A stretch of 64,000 nucleotides of DNA, taken from contig CAJQUW010007994.1 of assembly GCA_907163375.1 (NCBI GenBank), positions 410,166 to 474,165 of the forward strand, in the 5' to 3' direction. How positions within the stretch are numbered: the first letter of the stretch is position 1; the number at the start of each line of letters is the position of its first letter. A program made the translations under genes and the position numbers. Below are positions 1 through 11,381 of this stretch, piece by piece. Source of the stretch: Prostheceraeus crozeri. Taxonomy: Eukaryota; Platyhelminthes; Polycladida; Euryleptidae. Under the pieces are notes generated by a model. It made no database searches. It had not been told where the DNA came from and was given only the letters and a program-made list of their open reading frames with translations.

Positions 1-430
1 AAGCACAATTTTCACAGGTATCACAAAATATCTGAAAGTAAAAGTCTGTCTTCTGATGTTACTTTCTTCACTCATTGAGTCTTCTTGGTTCACTTGTCTA
101 GGAATTACAATTTTGTCAAGCGTCTCTTTCAGATGTTTCTCCACAAACCACAAAGGGTAATTGTTTGCTGCTAAAATTTTTTTCAATTTTCTTATTTCTT
201 CGTGAAACAACTCCCAGCTGCTGGATAGCCGATAAGCACGGTAAATGCTGCCAATTATCAAACCTCTTCTCCAATTCATTGGAACATTGGAACGAAAATT
301 CAGTTGAATATGAGTATTCGATGGCTTGCGATACAGGCTATATTCAACCGAAGTTGATTGTCTATGCAACATGACATCAAGAAAAGCGAGTTTATTGCTT
401 TTTTTGATTCACAAATGAATTTTAAATTTA
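1..430 (-). mobile_element. Penelope-like retroelement fragment, RT C-terminal part
   Basis: Read on the minus strand, this stretch encodes the region after the reverse-transcriptase palm of Penelope-like elements. Recognisable pieces are a thumb-like segment with a YRKPSNTHIQ-type motif and the following SSWELFHEEIRKLKK helix segment. Positions 1-225 are nearly the reverse complement of 496-730, where the same coding segment recurs on the plus strand. The piece is cut by the window's left edge and is an old, broken fragment. The family call rests on remembered Penelope RT signatures and on the GIY-YIG domain in the partner copy. Confidence 0.72.
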
Positions 431-735
431 GATGTCTGGAGTTGATGAAGAGAAGAAGAGCATCAATCTTTGATTTGTCTTTTTGATTGAAAAGATCCAG
501 AAGCTGGGAGTTGTTTCACGAAGAAATAAGAAAATTGAAAAAAATTTTAGCAGCAAACAATTACCCTTTGTGGTTTGTGGAGAAACATCTGAAAGAGACG
601 CTTGACAAAATTGTAATTCCTAGACAAGTGAACCAAGAAGACTCAATGAGTGAAGAAAGTAACATCAGAAGACAGACTTTTACTTTCAGATATTTTGTGA
701 TACCTGTGAAAATAAGACCACATTGTGCTTTTTCT
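1..735. repeat. Large inverted repeat formed by two Penelope fragments
   Basis: The left arm (1-225) and right arm (about 496-730) are reverse complements with only scattered differences and one gap of about 10 bp near the outer end. They are separated by about 270 bp. The left arm reaches the window edge, so the inverted repeat may extend outward. The arms are copies of the same Penelope coding segment facing away from each other. Inverted or tandem partial copies are a known habit of Penelope insertions. Confidence 0.85.
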
Positions 736-1095
736 TTTCGTAGCACCAGACTGCGAGAGTTTTTTCCTCTGAAGCCTCCTACCCCGAGGTCCCTTGTCTC
801 ATCGGTGGTTTATGAATTCAAGTGTACTGGTGATCAGTATACCACATACATCGGTGAGACAACACGACATCTAGGTAGAACATTTCATGAACATGTGTCA
901 AGACCTGGTCCAATTTTCGACCATTTGCTTGAATGTAATACCTGCAGCAGACGTGACATCATGACCAATGTTTCGATCATTTACAAAACTCATTTTGTTC
1001 GTATTTCCGAGACCTTCTTCATAAAGAAGAGGTCCCCAATTTTAAACAGTCAACTTTCTCATTCAGGCTCTTCATTTTATCTTTCTGTTTTCTGA
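487..1095 (+). mobile_element. Penelope-like retroelement fragment with GIY-YIG endonuclease
   Basis: This is the 3' portion of a Penelope-like element. The roughly 200-residue frame starts inside the RT thumb/linker (SWELFHEEIRKLKK) and runs into a GIY-YIG endonuclease, the domain that ends canonical Penelope proteins. Visible signatures are VVYEFKC at about residues 107-113, TYIGETTRHLGRTFHEH at 120-136, and the downstream Glu in ISETFFIKK at about 175, followed by the usual PILNSQL tail. No genuine initiator Met is present, because the frame simply opens within the element. It is a fragment and is not expected to be active. Confidence 0.82.
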
Positions 1096-2449
1096 TGTCT
1101 CTTCGTTTTTATTGCCTTTATTAGCTATATCATTTCTTTGGTATTTTGAACATAGTCTTTACTGACCATAGATTTACCTAGGTTTTATAGTACTCTATAG
1201 CTTGATAATTTTTAATATCTTTTGTAGAAATTTATGTGCATGTACCCTTCAGTTAGCTTGTTTCATTGATGACGGTAGGTTGTTCCTACAGAAAGGCCTT
1301 GGTTTGCATTCAAAATTATTTAAGTATACAATTTGCGATGAAAAGTGGTCATTTTGCGATTTTATTTGCTACAAAAAGAAAGCATATTTGACTAAGATAG
1401 AATATCAGTGTTAACATCTGTTGAACTCCAAACGTCGATTACAAACTCTATCAAGTTATTGTTCAGCGTGTTGCCTGAGGATGCCAGTAAGATACAGGTG
1501 AAAGGCCTAGCAGAAATAAGTATATTTTTTCTTCTCAAACCCGTGGTACTGTCCGGGGGATTCATACCTAACTTACAATCTATCAAGTTAGTTGTGATGT
1601 AAAACTCAATTTTATACGAAATGAAACAATGGAAAATGGTCATGCAAGTTGATATTATGCGAAATGAGAAGACACCGCCGGAATAGTATGGATTTGAGAA
1701 ATCGGATAGTGGTAGCTAAATTTTCATTTAATCAACCTTCTTGAATATCTCCATTTCAATTAAATATCCTACAGTGCCGCTTTTTTCATTTCTTTATTGT
1801 TGAAAAACTTGCTGAATTCAGTCATGGTCATAGTTTGTAGCCTACATGTGCATCTACAAAATTACGCTTTAAGACATAGAGTCTATAACTTATGACATCA
1901 ATTGAAGGAATCACATTACGGAATTATTGACAATGTTGCATCAACGATTCAAAAAAATGCATGTAGCCTACTTATAGATATCGAAATGAATAATGAAATC
2001 AAATCGTCTTTAAGATCATTTTCACCTTGAATTCGAAACTTAAAGTCATATTCCCACAGCGCAAGGTTGTAGTAATTACCGTAAAACCGCCCTGATCACT
2101 TGATTCACAACCAACCGCTTGGATGGCATATCTGTACTTGATCGGGACATTGTGTTAGAGAGTGGCTGATAGGGTTTGCAATCACGGGATCCCGAATTCC
2201 TAGATCTGGGCTGCTACAGATCCCTAATTGATAGCAATTCAACAATAATTTAGTATAAATGTTTCTTAGCTATTTTACCAGTGCAAACTTCAAATATTTT
2301 TCCATTCTTTTCTTTGAATCATTAATTGAATATCACATGTTGCTGTTTGTGTCAATTCATATATGTATAGTTGATTATATGTTTGCAGGATCGCACACAC
2401 TACAGGATTTATTTTTGGGAGGGGGCGGAATGTCGACCATTTATATTAC
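1096..2449. other. Unannotated AT-rich stretch
   Basis: No coding region is convincing here: the open frames are short, overlap on both strands and match no family I recognise. The first part may be the 3' flank of the Penelope element. A hammerhead-like word pair at 1,475-1,503 is discussed in the findings. Confidence 0.5.
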
Positions 2450-2600
2450 ATGCATGTTTTTTATATATTATTATATTATCTATTGCTACAATATTATTTA
2501 TTATGTCATATGATAATTATAATAATATATAATAATTATATGTATTATTTAATAATACATTATTATATTTATATATATTATATGTATTGTTTATCTTATA
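2450..2600. repeat. TA-rich low-complexity tract
   Basis: An almost pure A/T stretch of irregular ATTATA, TAATAAT and ATATAT words, with many short imperfect palindromes. It creates two overlapping plus-strand ORFs rich in Tyr and Ile, which are compositional artefacts. It may be a decayed AT microsatellite. Confidence 0.8.
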
Positions 2601-2973
2601 TCACATATGCAGACCTATTCTCAACCAATTCAAGCCATTCTCAATTGATCCATCTCTTGCTATTGACAAGTTTGTAGAAAGTAGTAGGCGCATGGGCTTC
2701 GTCTTATCACCTCATTCGTGACTTTCGACCAATGCTTCAATTTTTAGTTAATAAAGTGTTATGAATTATTACCAAAACATATTCACTTTGATAAAAACTG
2801 TGTTCATTTACTAATAGCCACAAAATTGGACGAGAAATTAACAAGCATTGATACAGAAGCATGCATGTATTACCTCAAGAATCCATTACAATTGAATAAT
2901 TCTGCCCTTTAATACTCAAGTCAAGCGGAAATGCTTATTTTAGCTTGTTTTTGAATTTATCTTAAAAATTTTC

Positions 2974-3018
2974 GGGGGGGGGGGCGCCACTCGACTGCTC
3001 ACCCTCGGTACGCCCGTG
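2974..3018. repeat. Poly-G run and possible lone transposon terminus
   Basis: An 11-base G run is followed by GCGCCACTCGACTGC and, about 10 bases on, by CGGTACGCCCGTG. In reverse complement the end reads CACGGGCGTACCGAGGG, similar to the CAnnGGCGTA-type ends often seen on invertebrate hAT-like elements. No matching opposite end was found nearby, so it is either a solo terminus or chance. Confidence 0.25.
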
Positions 3019-6000
3019 TATGTTTGTTCCCATGCATTCGATTCATGGGTTCAGGAGAAAACTAAGAAATTTATGGAAAATAGCAAGAAAGCGCAATTTT
3101 TACTGTAACCCTATTATATTTTCTTACTGTCGAACAGGACATCATGGCATCACCGAGTCTAATTGATAGTTGCAATTGCGCATGGTACATGGTGTTTTAG
3201 TTTATGAAATAGCAAGTCTGCCAACACTTTGCTCTAGCCAATAATTTTTCGAGTTTTACTCTTCTGCGCTCATATTTTTCGAAAAAATATGTATTAACTT
3301 TTTTCTTTACTTGATTGAAAATTTTTCATGTCGTGGGCCTATATAATGGATGGACTTAATAACAATTATAGGCATCTCGCAAAATCTGACTGATTCAAAT
3401 ACTCTGTTTAATACTGACACTGATTTTAATAGACTTTCTAAGAATTGATAATGTTTCTCTGTAGAAATCAGTCTACATCATGGTTTATACTCCTAGGAAG
3501 AGTAAGTTTAACTATTTAGGTTTTAATAGTGGGAATGCAATTCAGCTTTCTCCGATATCCAAATAAGATGTAAACTAACATCTTGAATGATATTGAATGC
3601 TATATAATGTCTGGTAGGCCCATCGTTCGAGTATACGCTTTACAATTCATTTCTAAAATTCATCACATAATGTGAAATAGTAAATTCTAAGTTCTCTAAA
3701 TTTAAAAAAGTTCTCTAAATTTCTTTTAAATTCTAAGTAAATTCTACGGTGTTATCGAAAGCACTTTCCACCTCTAGATAAACTGTGGAGCGACTTGTTC
3801 TGAGATCCAGAGATTGAACTTTCGAAATCCCGAAATATCTGATTCTATTTATACCTCCTTGTCAAAAAATTACATCAAAATTCATTGTTATCAATATCAT
3901 CAATATATCATTGTTTTTTTAAATTATTTCGACATGCATCATGGTAACAAAATCAAAGGTGTAGTTTTATAAAGTGAATGAAGAGGTTAGATAATCTATC
4001 ACTTTCGTTTCCGAAGTGAAATTAGTGAATGTGTACAATACGTCACAGTGCGTATTGACTTTGTCCGCTGAACAACACACTCATGCAATTCACACGAGTG
4101 AAGAAATAGCTTTCTATCAACGCAAGATTATGTCAATCGTCATAATCACGATAACAATAATGTTTTGCTTTCTCATGCTCATCTTCTCAAGTTCATTCCT
4201 CAAGTTTAAAATCATATTGATTTAGCATTCTCTAGAAGAATTGAATGAAATACAAGATTTCATTTGAATTCAAAGCTTCTACAAATAGAGCAACAATTCA
4301 ACTTTAATGTTCCGCACTTCGTGCAACTACAAAATCACGCTCACTTCACTATTATACACTAGTACAATTATGAATACCAAAAAATACTGTGACCACAGAA
4401 CTAATTATTTTGCTTATCTGCTTCGGTTTGCTAGAAGTGTGATTTATTCGAAATCGCCGGCACATCGAGGAACTTACAAAGTGGGCAAAAAGGAATTCCT
4501 GAGATAGGAAAAAAAGTAGTGCGTCGCTTGCGGATTAGTGTGAGTTCTAGAAAAGTTCTTCAATTGCCACGATTCTTTCAGATTCGAAGAATTCAGATCA
4601 TTGCGCACAAATTTTCTCCATAATGTTGGCCTTCCGATTATTATTTTAAAAAAATAGCAGGCGTCCGAAAATTAGTTCACTTGATGACTTCACCATCGTC
4701 TTTTCAGCATTCCTCACTGCATAGTGTACTGAATCGAATGTTAGCCAGACAGCTGTGTGTGTTTTGGTGTGTGGAAAGTGATAACAGCACGCACGCCTCT
4801 CTCACTGGCCCTGGTGTCATCTGCTGGCACCCTATTGTTTGTCATTTCCAATAGCAAGCGATACACGAATTATCCATTGAGAAGTAGCAAGTTGATGTAC
4901 CATCTGTGATGTACCATTTCGATTTTCAGGTTAGATGCAATCCTTCCATTCTTTGAAACCGAAGACGCGCGCAGATGAATCTAATTCTGTGATTGTGACA
5001 CAATATAGCATCACATTAACTTCAATGTAGGCCTGCAATCGTGGATGGCTTTTATGTGAAATAATATGAAGTTTCATGTGGGAAAAGTCACAATTGCTAG
5101 GATGTGATGGAATATAATAGACATGCAATCTTCCAAGAAAATTGATCATTTTTTAACTCAGGTTGCTCTTTAACCCCGTTACCATTATTATTATCATGGA
5201 TATCCATTGAGTTCTCCATGGAAATAAATAGCCTATCCATAGATCTTGAATATTTCCAAAACTGCTGCTGTAAAAATTTCTAATGTATTATTGAAGACAG
5301 CATGCTTTCTCGAATTGCAGCAACATGTCATTTAGCTATAAAGCGAAATCTCACAGAGCCTCAAGTGAGCTCAATCCGAAAATGTACTTTGGCTAGTGAC
5401 CGCGTGGAGCATGTGAAACAACTTAAAATGAAGCAGGATATCTTTTGAGGTGACACATGGACATTCGTGTTTGCTATCCAGGATTGCTTATTGCTCGATT
5501 ACCATGACCGTTTGATGCAATGCATAGTGTATTCCTTTAACAATAAATGCGAGACTATAGACGTCGACAGAAAGGTGGCGTACTGGCAGTATTTTTGCGA
5601 CTCAATACTGCTTTGTTACAGAACTGCAATTCAAAATTTGTTCATTATACAGTAACACGGCTGCACACATAAGGCAAACTTATTTTTTCTGTTCGGTTTA
5701 TATCCTCAGCATCCATAAAATGGCATGCGAAGAAAAGCTCACCGACTTATTGAAAAAAAAATTATCTACGTATATTCGGTATGAATTGCTAAAAAAAATT
5801 ATTTGATTAGTTAAATGAATTGCGATGAATTCTGTTCCTGGCAATGATTCATTTCAAGTGGAAGTTGAATCTGATGAAGAAAAACTTTAGTTTGACTTTG
5901 GTTAGTTATATATTTATTGCATTGGATGCATACAGGTTTAGGCTTGACTTCAAGGTAGGTGGAACACTTCGATTGCATATCAAAGCAATCGATCATGCTG

Positions 6001-8692
6001 CGTCATTCAAACTATAGCATCTATGCATCGTACCGTGTAAATACGATATAAAATAGCACGTTATGACTTCCCTCAAGCGATTCAATAGTGTTTTCTTAGG
6101 AACGCTCACAACATGATCCATTTAAGAATATTCTGTCAGGAAAGTTGCATAACTTTGTTTCTACCACAGAGATGTTGCCTTGTTTGCCTGTTTGGGTCTG
6201 GAGATGACATTCCTCAGCACTGATGGTCACGGCCAGAACTAATCTCGAGGGGCAAGAAGATCAATTTTTCATTGAACGTGTTGCAAATTCAAGCCTGAAT
6301 TCTGACGAACGAGAAGATTGGCATCACATTAAGCTTACAAAGTCGGCAACTTAAGAACGTAAAGAGTCGAAGGGTGTGAATAATATTTCCATTTGACGAA
6401 TTTATCATCAAAAAAATTCAGTCAAGGATATGTGGTATTCTCTTCACTTGACAGACCTTGCTGCATTCTGTTCGCTGAGGTTCGTGCGCTCGCTGAAACG
6501 AGCTAAATTCCCAATCACGCAAGTCAAGGAGATATGAATCTCTATGATAATCTCCATCTCTTGCTACCATTGCAAACATTGGCTGGGATAAGATTATACG
6601 TTTCATTCGGAGTCAATACAGTATGTAGATCTTGACGATGTGATGAAAATTTCCTTGACAAATGCATAATGCCCATAATGAGTTTAGTATTCAATAGACT
6701 TGCAAGATTTCTGAAAATGAAAGAAATATGAATGAAAATTAAAGCGTTTTAAAGTATGCTGTATTGCAACGTTAATCATTCACATGTAATTCTATGCTAT
6801 TGCGGACTAATTAAGCAACAGCGGTAAGCTACATGTCCTAGGTACAGCTATTGAAACATTATCACCGATATCTTCCATCAGTTTGCACGAGTGGCCTTAC
6901 TTAAGTTTGCTCCGGATGAAGTTCACCTGTTACCAGATCAAGTTTTAGGCCCAAAGTTGCATGTACTCATGCATTTGGTCATATACTTACGAGTCAGATG
7001 ATGAAGCATAAAGCAATCTTATCGACTAAGGTACATAGGCCTATTACATATTTCGAGATTGATAACATTAACGATCTACTATTTTCAAGCTAAATGTGTT
7101 CCTAGATGGCTGCAGTTATTACAGTAGGTATTTGCTTTTACATATAAGTCCCTTGTGCAACGAGTTCCTTATGAAAGGAGCTGCAGATGTCAGTTTAATA
7201 TAGACTCCCTGTGTTAATATCTAAGGGATAATGGGATGAAAGCATCACCCTGCAGCAGATCATGCGCTTACTGCTGTCGTCCCATTATAAAATAAATAAT
7301 TTAATATGATGGTCTGAACATTGTCTTGTGAGTTCCATCAGTAACAAGGTTCTATATTAAATGCACATGTTTTTTGTTTTCAGCAAATACTTTTTCAGTG
7401 AGACTACTTATAAAATTGTCACACTCTGTTACATTCTATTAGCAAACTAATATGTATGCCTGAAATGTATCGCAAGATTTCAGGGAGTTGCCGCAGATCC
7501 GGAATAAAAGAGAAATATTTATTTCACAGACTAGGCATAATTGGTCGGCACCAATCGATAAGAAATCAAAGTATCGGAAAATTATAAGATGTATTATACG
7601 TGTTTGCTGCATTGTAGACCTGTAATAAGAGACATTCATACTGCAAAAAACTGAATCTCATTATGAAAATTGCATAATTTTAAAGTGATTTAATTTAAAC
7701 GCATTATAAAAGTATTTGCAATGACAGCACTGTCATTTGGGTGCTAAATTGCAGCTGTGAGTTATAGTAATTTATCATTCGATTTTCCGTTTTGCTGCAA
7801 TTCCATCAAATCTTGTGTGTTATTGTCCTGATCAATTAGTTAAATTCAGCATGTTTGCTAATGTCTTCTTGCCATGACACAGTGACAAGGAATCATAATT
7901 AATGGAGAGGAAGTTACCTAATATGATCCAATATTTTCCAGAGGATGTTGTTGCACTTGTTTTAGTAAGTATCAAGTTTTAATACAAAGTAAACAGATTG
8001 AGATTTTACACATAAAATCGTTAAGATTTGTGAATAGCTGTAAACAATTCCCGAACAGATAATGACATCTAATACACAGTTCCAGTGTCGCACAATGTCA
8101 CAAACTGCCGATGACCTTTCTTCATCAACGCTGTCAATGATGATTTTCTCTTCGTTAAGTCATCGACAACGATGCAATTAGATTCCCGTCATTGCACAAC
8201 TTTCCATTCAAATCAGCAAATTCTCTTAACGTTTATATTAGGTATACCTTTACCAATTGCCACTGTCATTTCTGGCGATGTTTATTTGGGTAGTGTTACG
8301 AAACCGCCGTATTCATGGAGCTTAGCTTAAGTTGAATAATCCAGGTAATGAAAAAAGACGCCAACGAGAGTCTGCGACTTTTGATTTTGTTGATCGTGTT
8401 CAACATCATCATTATCGGGAAACTTGGCCAACGATTAGTCAGGCGTGCGAAACACTTTGATCTAACTTACGCTATCAGCTATGAGATGATCTGGAGTCTT
8501 TTTCATCAGGATCGATTTCACTTAACCGGAGAAGTGTGAATTTACATTCTGTCTTCATAGTGATTGCGCAACATCTGTGACATCGCCATTGTACTCGTAT
8601 TGGTCGTCTACTTCATTATTGCATTGGAACGTCATAAGCGGAGATTGTTATTTGACATTACGACAGATATAAGGCGGAATCTCCTACCCGGA
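3019..8692. other. Gene-poor intergenic stretch
   Basis: I see no convincing coding region, RNA gene or intact mobile element in this stretch. The frames present are under about 75 codons, lack recognisable domains and lie in AT-rich sequence. One of them (8,349-8,539) has a hydrophobic segment but no support as a gene. Regulatory DNA for the downstream receptor may lie in the last part but cannot be identified by eye. Confidence 0.5.
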
Positions 8693-8722
8693 ATGTTGAA
8701 TATGATACGGTCAGGTATTTGA
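8693..8722 (+). promoter_or_regulatory. Upstream ORF before the GPCR start
   Basis: A nine-codon ORF (ATG at 8,693, a second in-frame ATG at 8,702, stop TGA at 8,720-8,722) ends 14 bases before the receptor ATG at 8,737. If the transcript begins upstream of 8,693, ribosomes would meet this frame first, and it could lower or condition receptor translation. The transcription start is unknown, so a regulatory role is inference. Confidence 0.3.
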
Positions 8723-8736
8723 CAGTCATCAGAACA

Positions 8737-10107
8737 ATGAACAATACAGCTATTAATGACAGTGCCATCCAACATGACCCAAGAGCAATCGCTGGAGCAA
8801 TTTCATTAATTTCTGTTGGCTTCATTGCATTCATCGAAAACTCACTTGTCCTTGTCATCTTACGAAATCTCATTGTTACAATGACCCCAGATCGTTGTTT
8901 GATCGTTAATATGTGTGTAGGAAACCTTCTTTTAACCTTGGTGGTTGTGGTCAATGGATCAGCAGTTTTTGCCGGTGGCTCTATTTGTGGTGTAGCATTT
9001 TGTCTGACGAGTGGTGGTGTGTTCCTGACATTGACGATTTCATTGACATTTTCTACAATGATGATAACGCTTGATCGACTTTATGCGGTGGTCAAACCAA
9101 TGCATTATGTGAACGTTGTGACCAGGAGAAAAGTCATATTGGCGAATATTTTGATTTGGATTTTATCACTGTTTTTGGTTTCCGGAGTTATTGCTTCTAG
9201 TTGGTTAGTTGATGGAAGATATGCATTCGAATATGATCCGGAAATATTTATGTGTGACTTCAAAGACACCAGTAGACGTCATGGTAAATGGACCGCGAAT
9301 CATTACTTCTCTGTCCTCATGTTTACATTTTATTCTATCACTCAAATACTCATAATAACATCTTATATTAAAGTGTTCTTTGAGGCCAGAAGGACATCTT
9401 TTAAAGCTAGACGACATTCAAGCGTTAGTCAATATAGTACTAACGGTGCTTGCTATGCTGCAGAAAACAGGGATTCAGTTGACAGATTAACTTCATTATA
9501 TGATTTTCAGCAAGTCCCTAGTACCGTCGCTGAGGAGGATTCATCACCTCCCAGCCCCTCGCAGGAATCATTTGCTACAAGAAGAAGTACTATTGATGGT
9601 GTGAAAGAAATTCGAAACATAGACGGATCTACGTCAAGAGCAGGTGCAAAAATCAGCTCGAGAATAAGACGAGGAAGTGTTGCTATCATACATAGAGTTC
9701 AACAAGTCGTTCAACGTCGAGCAGAAGCGAAAACCGCCAAAACAAGTCTTATAATTGTTCTTTCCTTCATCATATTTGTATCACCTTATTATTGGGTTCA
9801 GTTTTATAGATTTTGCTTATCTGACCAGCATGTTTCAACTAATATTAGGCGAGTGAGCTTGTTTCTATTATTCTTGAACTCTGCTGTTACTCCAGCGATA
9901 TATTTTTATCGTAATCAAGAAATGCGCCAAATGTTCATTTCCTTTCTGCACCAAAACTGCTGTAGGAGTGGCGGAACGACTACAGATAATAACAATAATT
10001 CCTACACCATTCATCACTCTCTTCTAAGAGCGCGGTGCTCCCATCAGTTGAAACATTTTCCGATAAAACGCCGTCCATCTGTCCGGAGTGGCATAGCAGA
10101 ACTTTGA
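8737..10107 (+). CDS. Rhodopsin-family (class A) G protein-coupled receptor, single exon
   Basis: A 456-residue seven-transmembrane receptor in one uninterrupted exon. The ATG at 8,737 is the first in-frame Met; the frame opens slightly earlier without one. The N-terminus carries two N-glycosylation sequons (N2, N7). Helices lie near residues 18-43, 55-75, 86-110, 133-155, 189-213, 334-356 and 372-392. Class A marks present are N35 (1.50), C89 (3.25) with C173 for the conserved disulfide, DR at 113-114 followed by Leu (DRL), W141 (4.50), Y210 (5.58), F344 (6.44), P350 (6.50) and P386/Y389 of the NPxxY position. A helix-8 segment (RNQEMRQMF) and a Cys pair 408-409, a possible palmitoylation site, follow. 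Intracellular loop 3 is long (about 120 residues) and rich in Ser, Arg and Gln. Several microswitch residues are unusual: Asn at 2.50, Thr at 5.50, Val at 6.48 and Thr at 7.49. Ligand and subfamily are not recognised. Intronless orphan receptors of this kind form large expansions in sea urchin. The frame is intact, so it is probably functional. Confidence 0.93.
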   Translation: MNNTAINDSAIQHDPRAIAGAISLISVGFIAFIENSLVLVILRNLIVTMTPDRCLIVNMCVGNLLLTLVVVVNGSAVFAGGSICGVAFCLTSGGVFLTLTISLTFSTMMITLDRLYAVVKPMHYVNVVTRRKVILANILIWILSLFLVSGVIASSWLVDGRYAFEYDPEIFMCDFKDTSRRHGKWTANHYFSVLMFTFYSITQILIITSYIKVFFEARRTSFKARRHSSVSQYSTNGACYAAENRDSVDRLTSLYDFQQVPSTVAEEDSSPPSPSQESFATRRSTIDGVKEIRNIDGSTSRAGAKISSRIRRGSVAIIHRVQQVVQRRAEAKTAKTSLIIVLSFIIFVSPYYWVQFYRFCLSDQHVSTNIRRVSLFLLFLNSAVTPAIYFYRNQEMRQMFISFLHQNCCRSGGTTTDNNNNSYTIHHSLLRARCSHQLKHFPIKRRPSVRSGIAEL

Positions 10108-11373
10108 AATTTTGATAGAAGAATATATCCCGTGTAAAAACTTTCTTCCTTCACCTACGCCTTGCAAAGATGTTGTTCGGTGATAATTTTTCAGTGCATT
10201 TCATATACTGTACTTGCTCTTTTTGTATTGTAAGCTTGAACGATTGGATCATCATTGTTAGATGTTAAAATATTCTTAATAATTTATTTGGATTTTGTAA
10301 CTTTTATTTTGATATTGTTTTCAATGGATTGTGATTTTCATGCCTCTAGTCAGTCAGAATTATTTTCTTAGTGACAGAATATCCAACATGTCTCCTATTC
10401 CAGGTAATCTCAAATATACCAAGTCCGGGACATTTGTTTTTGTAATCCACGTCAAGCCTTAGTTAGGCATACACCGCGACATCTTCAATTGCTTTCAATT
10501 GCATGCACCGCGCGATTGCTCAAAAAAGCCATTCAGTCATTCGATGTGATGCCGAGTCTCGCCAATCGGGCACATCACGATGACGAACAAAATCACATAA
10601 TGCATATTTGCTAGCATTCTATCGCGATCAACGTCAGCCGGTCTCCCGTCCAGATTATCGAATCAGAATACGTGTGAAACCGGACTATCGGCTCCCAGTT
10701 TTGATCTCCGGTTATTCCGGTCTTCCGGATTATCAGATATAATTGATGTTGCGGAATTCCGCTGCCATGTTTTCTAGTCCGGATGGCAAAGTTTCTGGAT
10801 TATCAGAGCCCGGATGGACGAGGCTTCACTGTGACATTCATTTCATCACTCAAAATGAGATATGTCATTTTTATGGTATTGATTGCACTTTTGGGGCAGA
10901 CATCTTCCAGAGTATTCAGAAATGTGATATTCCTCGTTATAGACAGCTTGCCCACGTTCCTCTCAAAGATATGAAAACGTCATGACAGCTGATGTAGTTG
11001 TTGCAGATAAACAAACAGACTGTCCTGATCACAAAATGATATTCACAGAATTTATTATAGGTAGGCCTACAACATGACATGCATTGTTCACCAGTTTATC
11101 AAGAACTTTCTCTTCCATTAGACATAAGTGCTTCGTTAGACTCTTCATGCCCAATCGTCCACTATCACAACTGCAGGAAATTATTTCATTCACAATTCAT
11201 TGATGTGATCAGGGGTCATCAAAAAATTGATTACACTGCAATTAATGGATTGCTTAGTTCAAATGTAAAAGTATTTTGACTGATTTACTTGCAATGGCAT
11301 CACCACTCACCGTCGTAAGGAAAGCATTCCACAGCGATCTACAGTCAGTTTCCTAAATCGTTGCACAACAGCT
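10108..11373. other. GPCR 3' flank and unannotated DNA
   Basis: No second gene is visible. The 3' untranslated region of the receptor should lie in the first few hundred bases, but no clear AATAAA signal was found. Between about 10,640 and 10,830 the words CCGGATTATC, CCGGTTATTCCGG and CTGGATTATCAG recur, which suggests a decayed DNA-transposon end of pogo/Tigger type; support is weak. Confidence 0.4.
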
Positions 11374-11381
11374 CTTTTATC
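11374..11381 (+). repeat. Left 8-bp target-site duplication
   Basis: CTTTTATC directly precedes the left end of the hAT-like element and recurs as a direct repeat directly after its right end. Eight-base duplications are characteristic of hAT transposition. Confidence 0.8.

Noticed and set aside
4016-4225. 69-codon ORF with a hydrophobic C-terminal segment
   Set aside because: Short, AT-rich, with no recognisable family or regulatory context. Hydrophobic stretches arise readily from A/T-rich sequence.
8349-8539. 63-codon ORF with a hydrophobic stretch upstream of the GPCR
   Set aside because: No domain, no link to the receptor frame and no supporting signals. It could lie in untranslated or intergenic DNA.
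10640-10830. pogo/Tigger-type transposon based on recurring CCGGATTATC words
   Set aside because: No inverted-repeat pair with TA flanks and no transposase sequence could be identified; the words alone are not enough.
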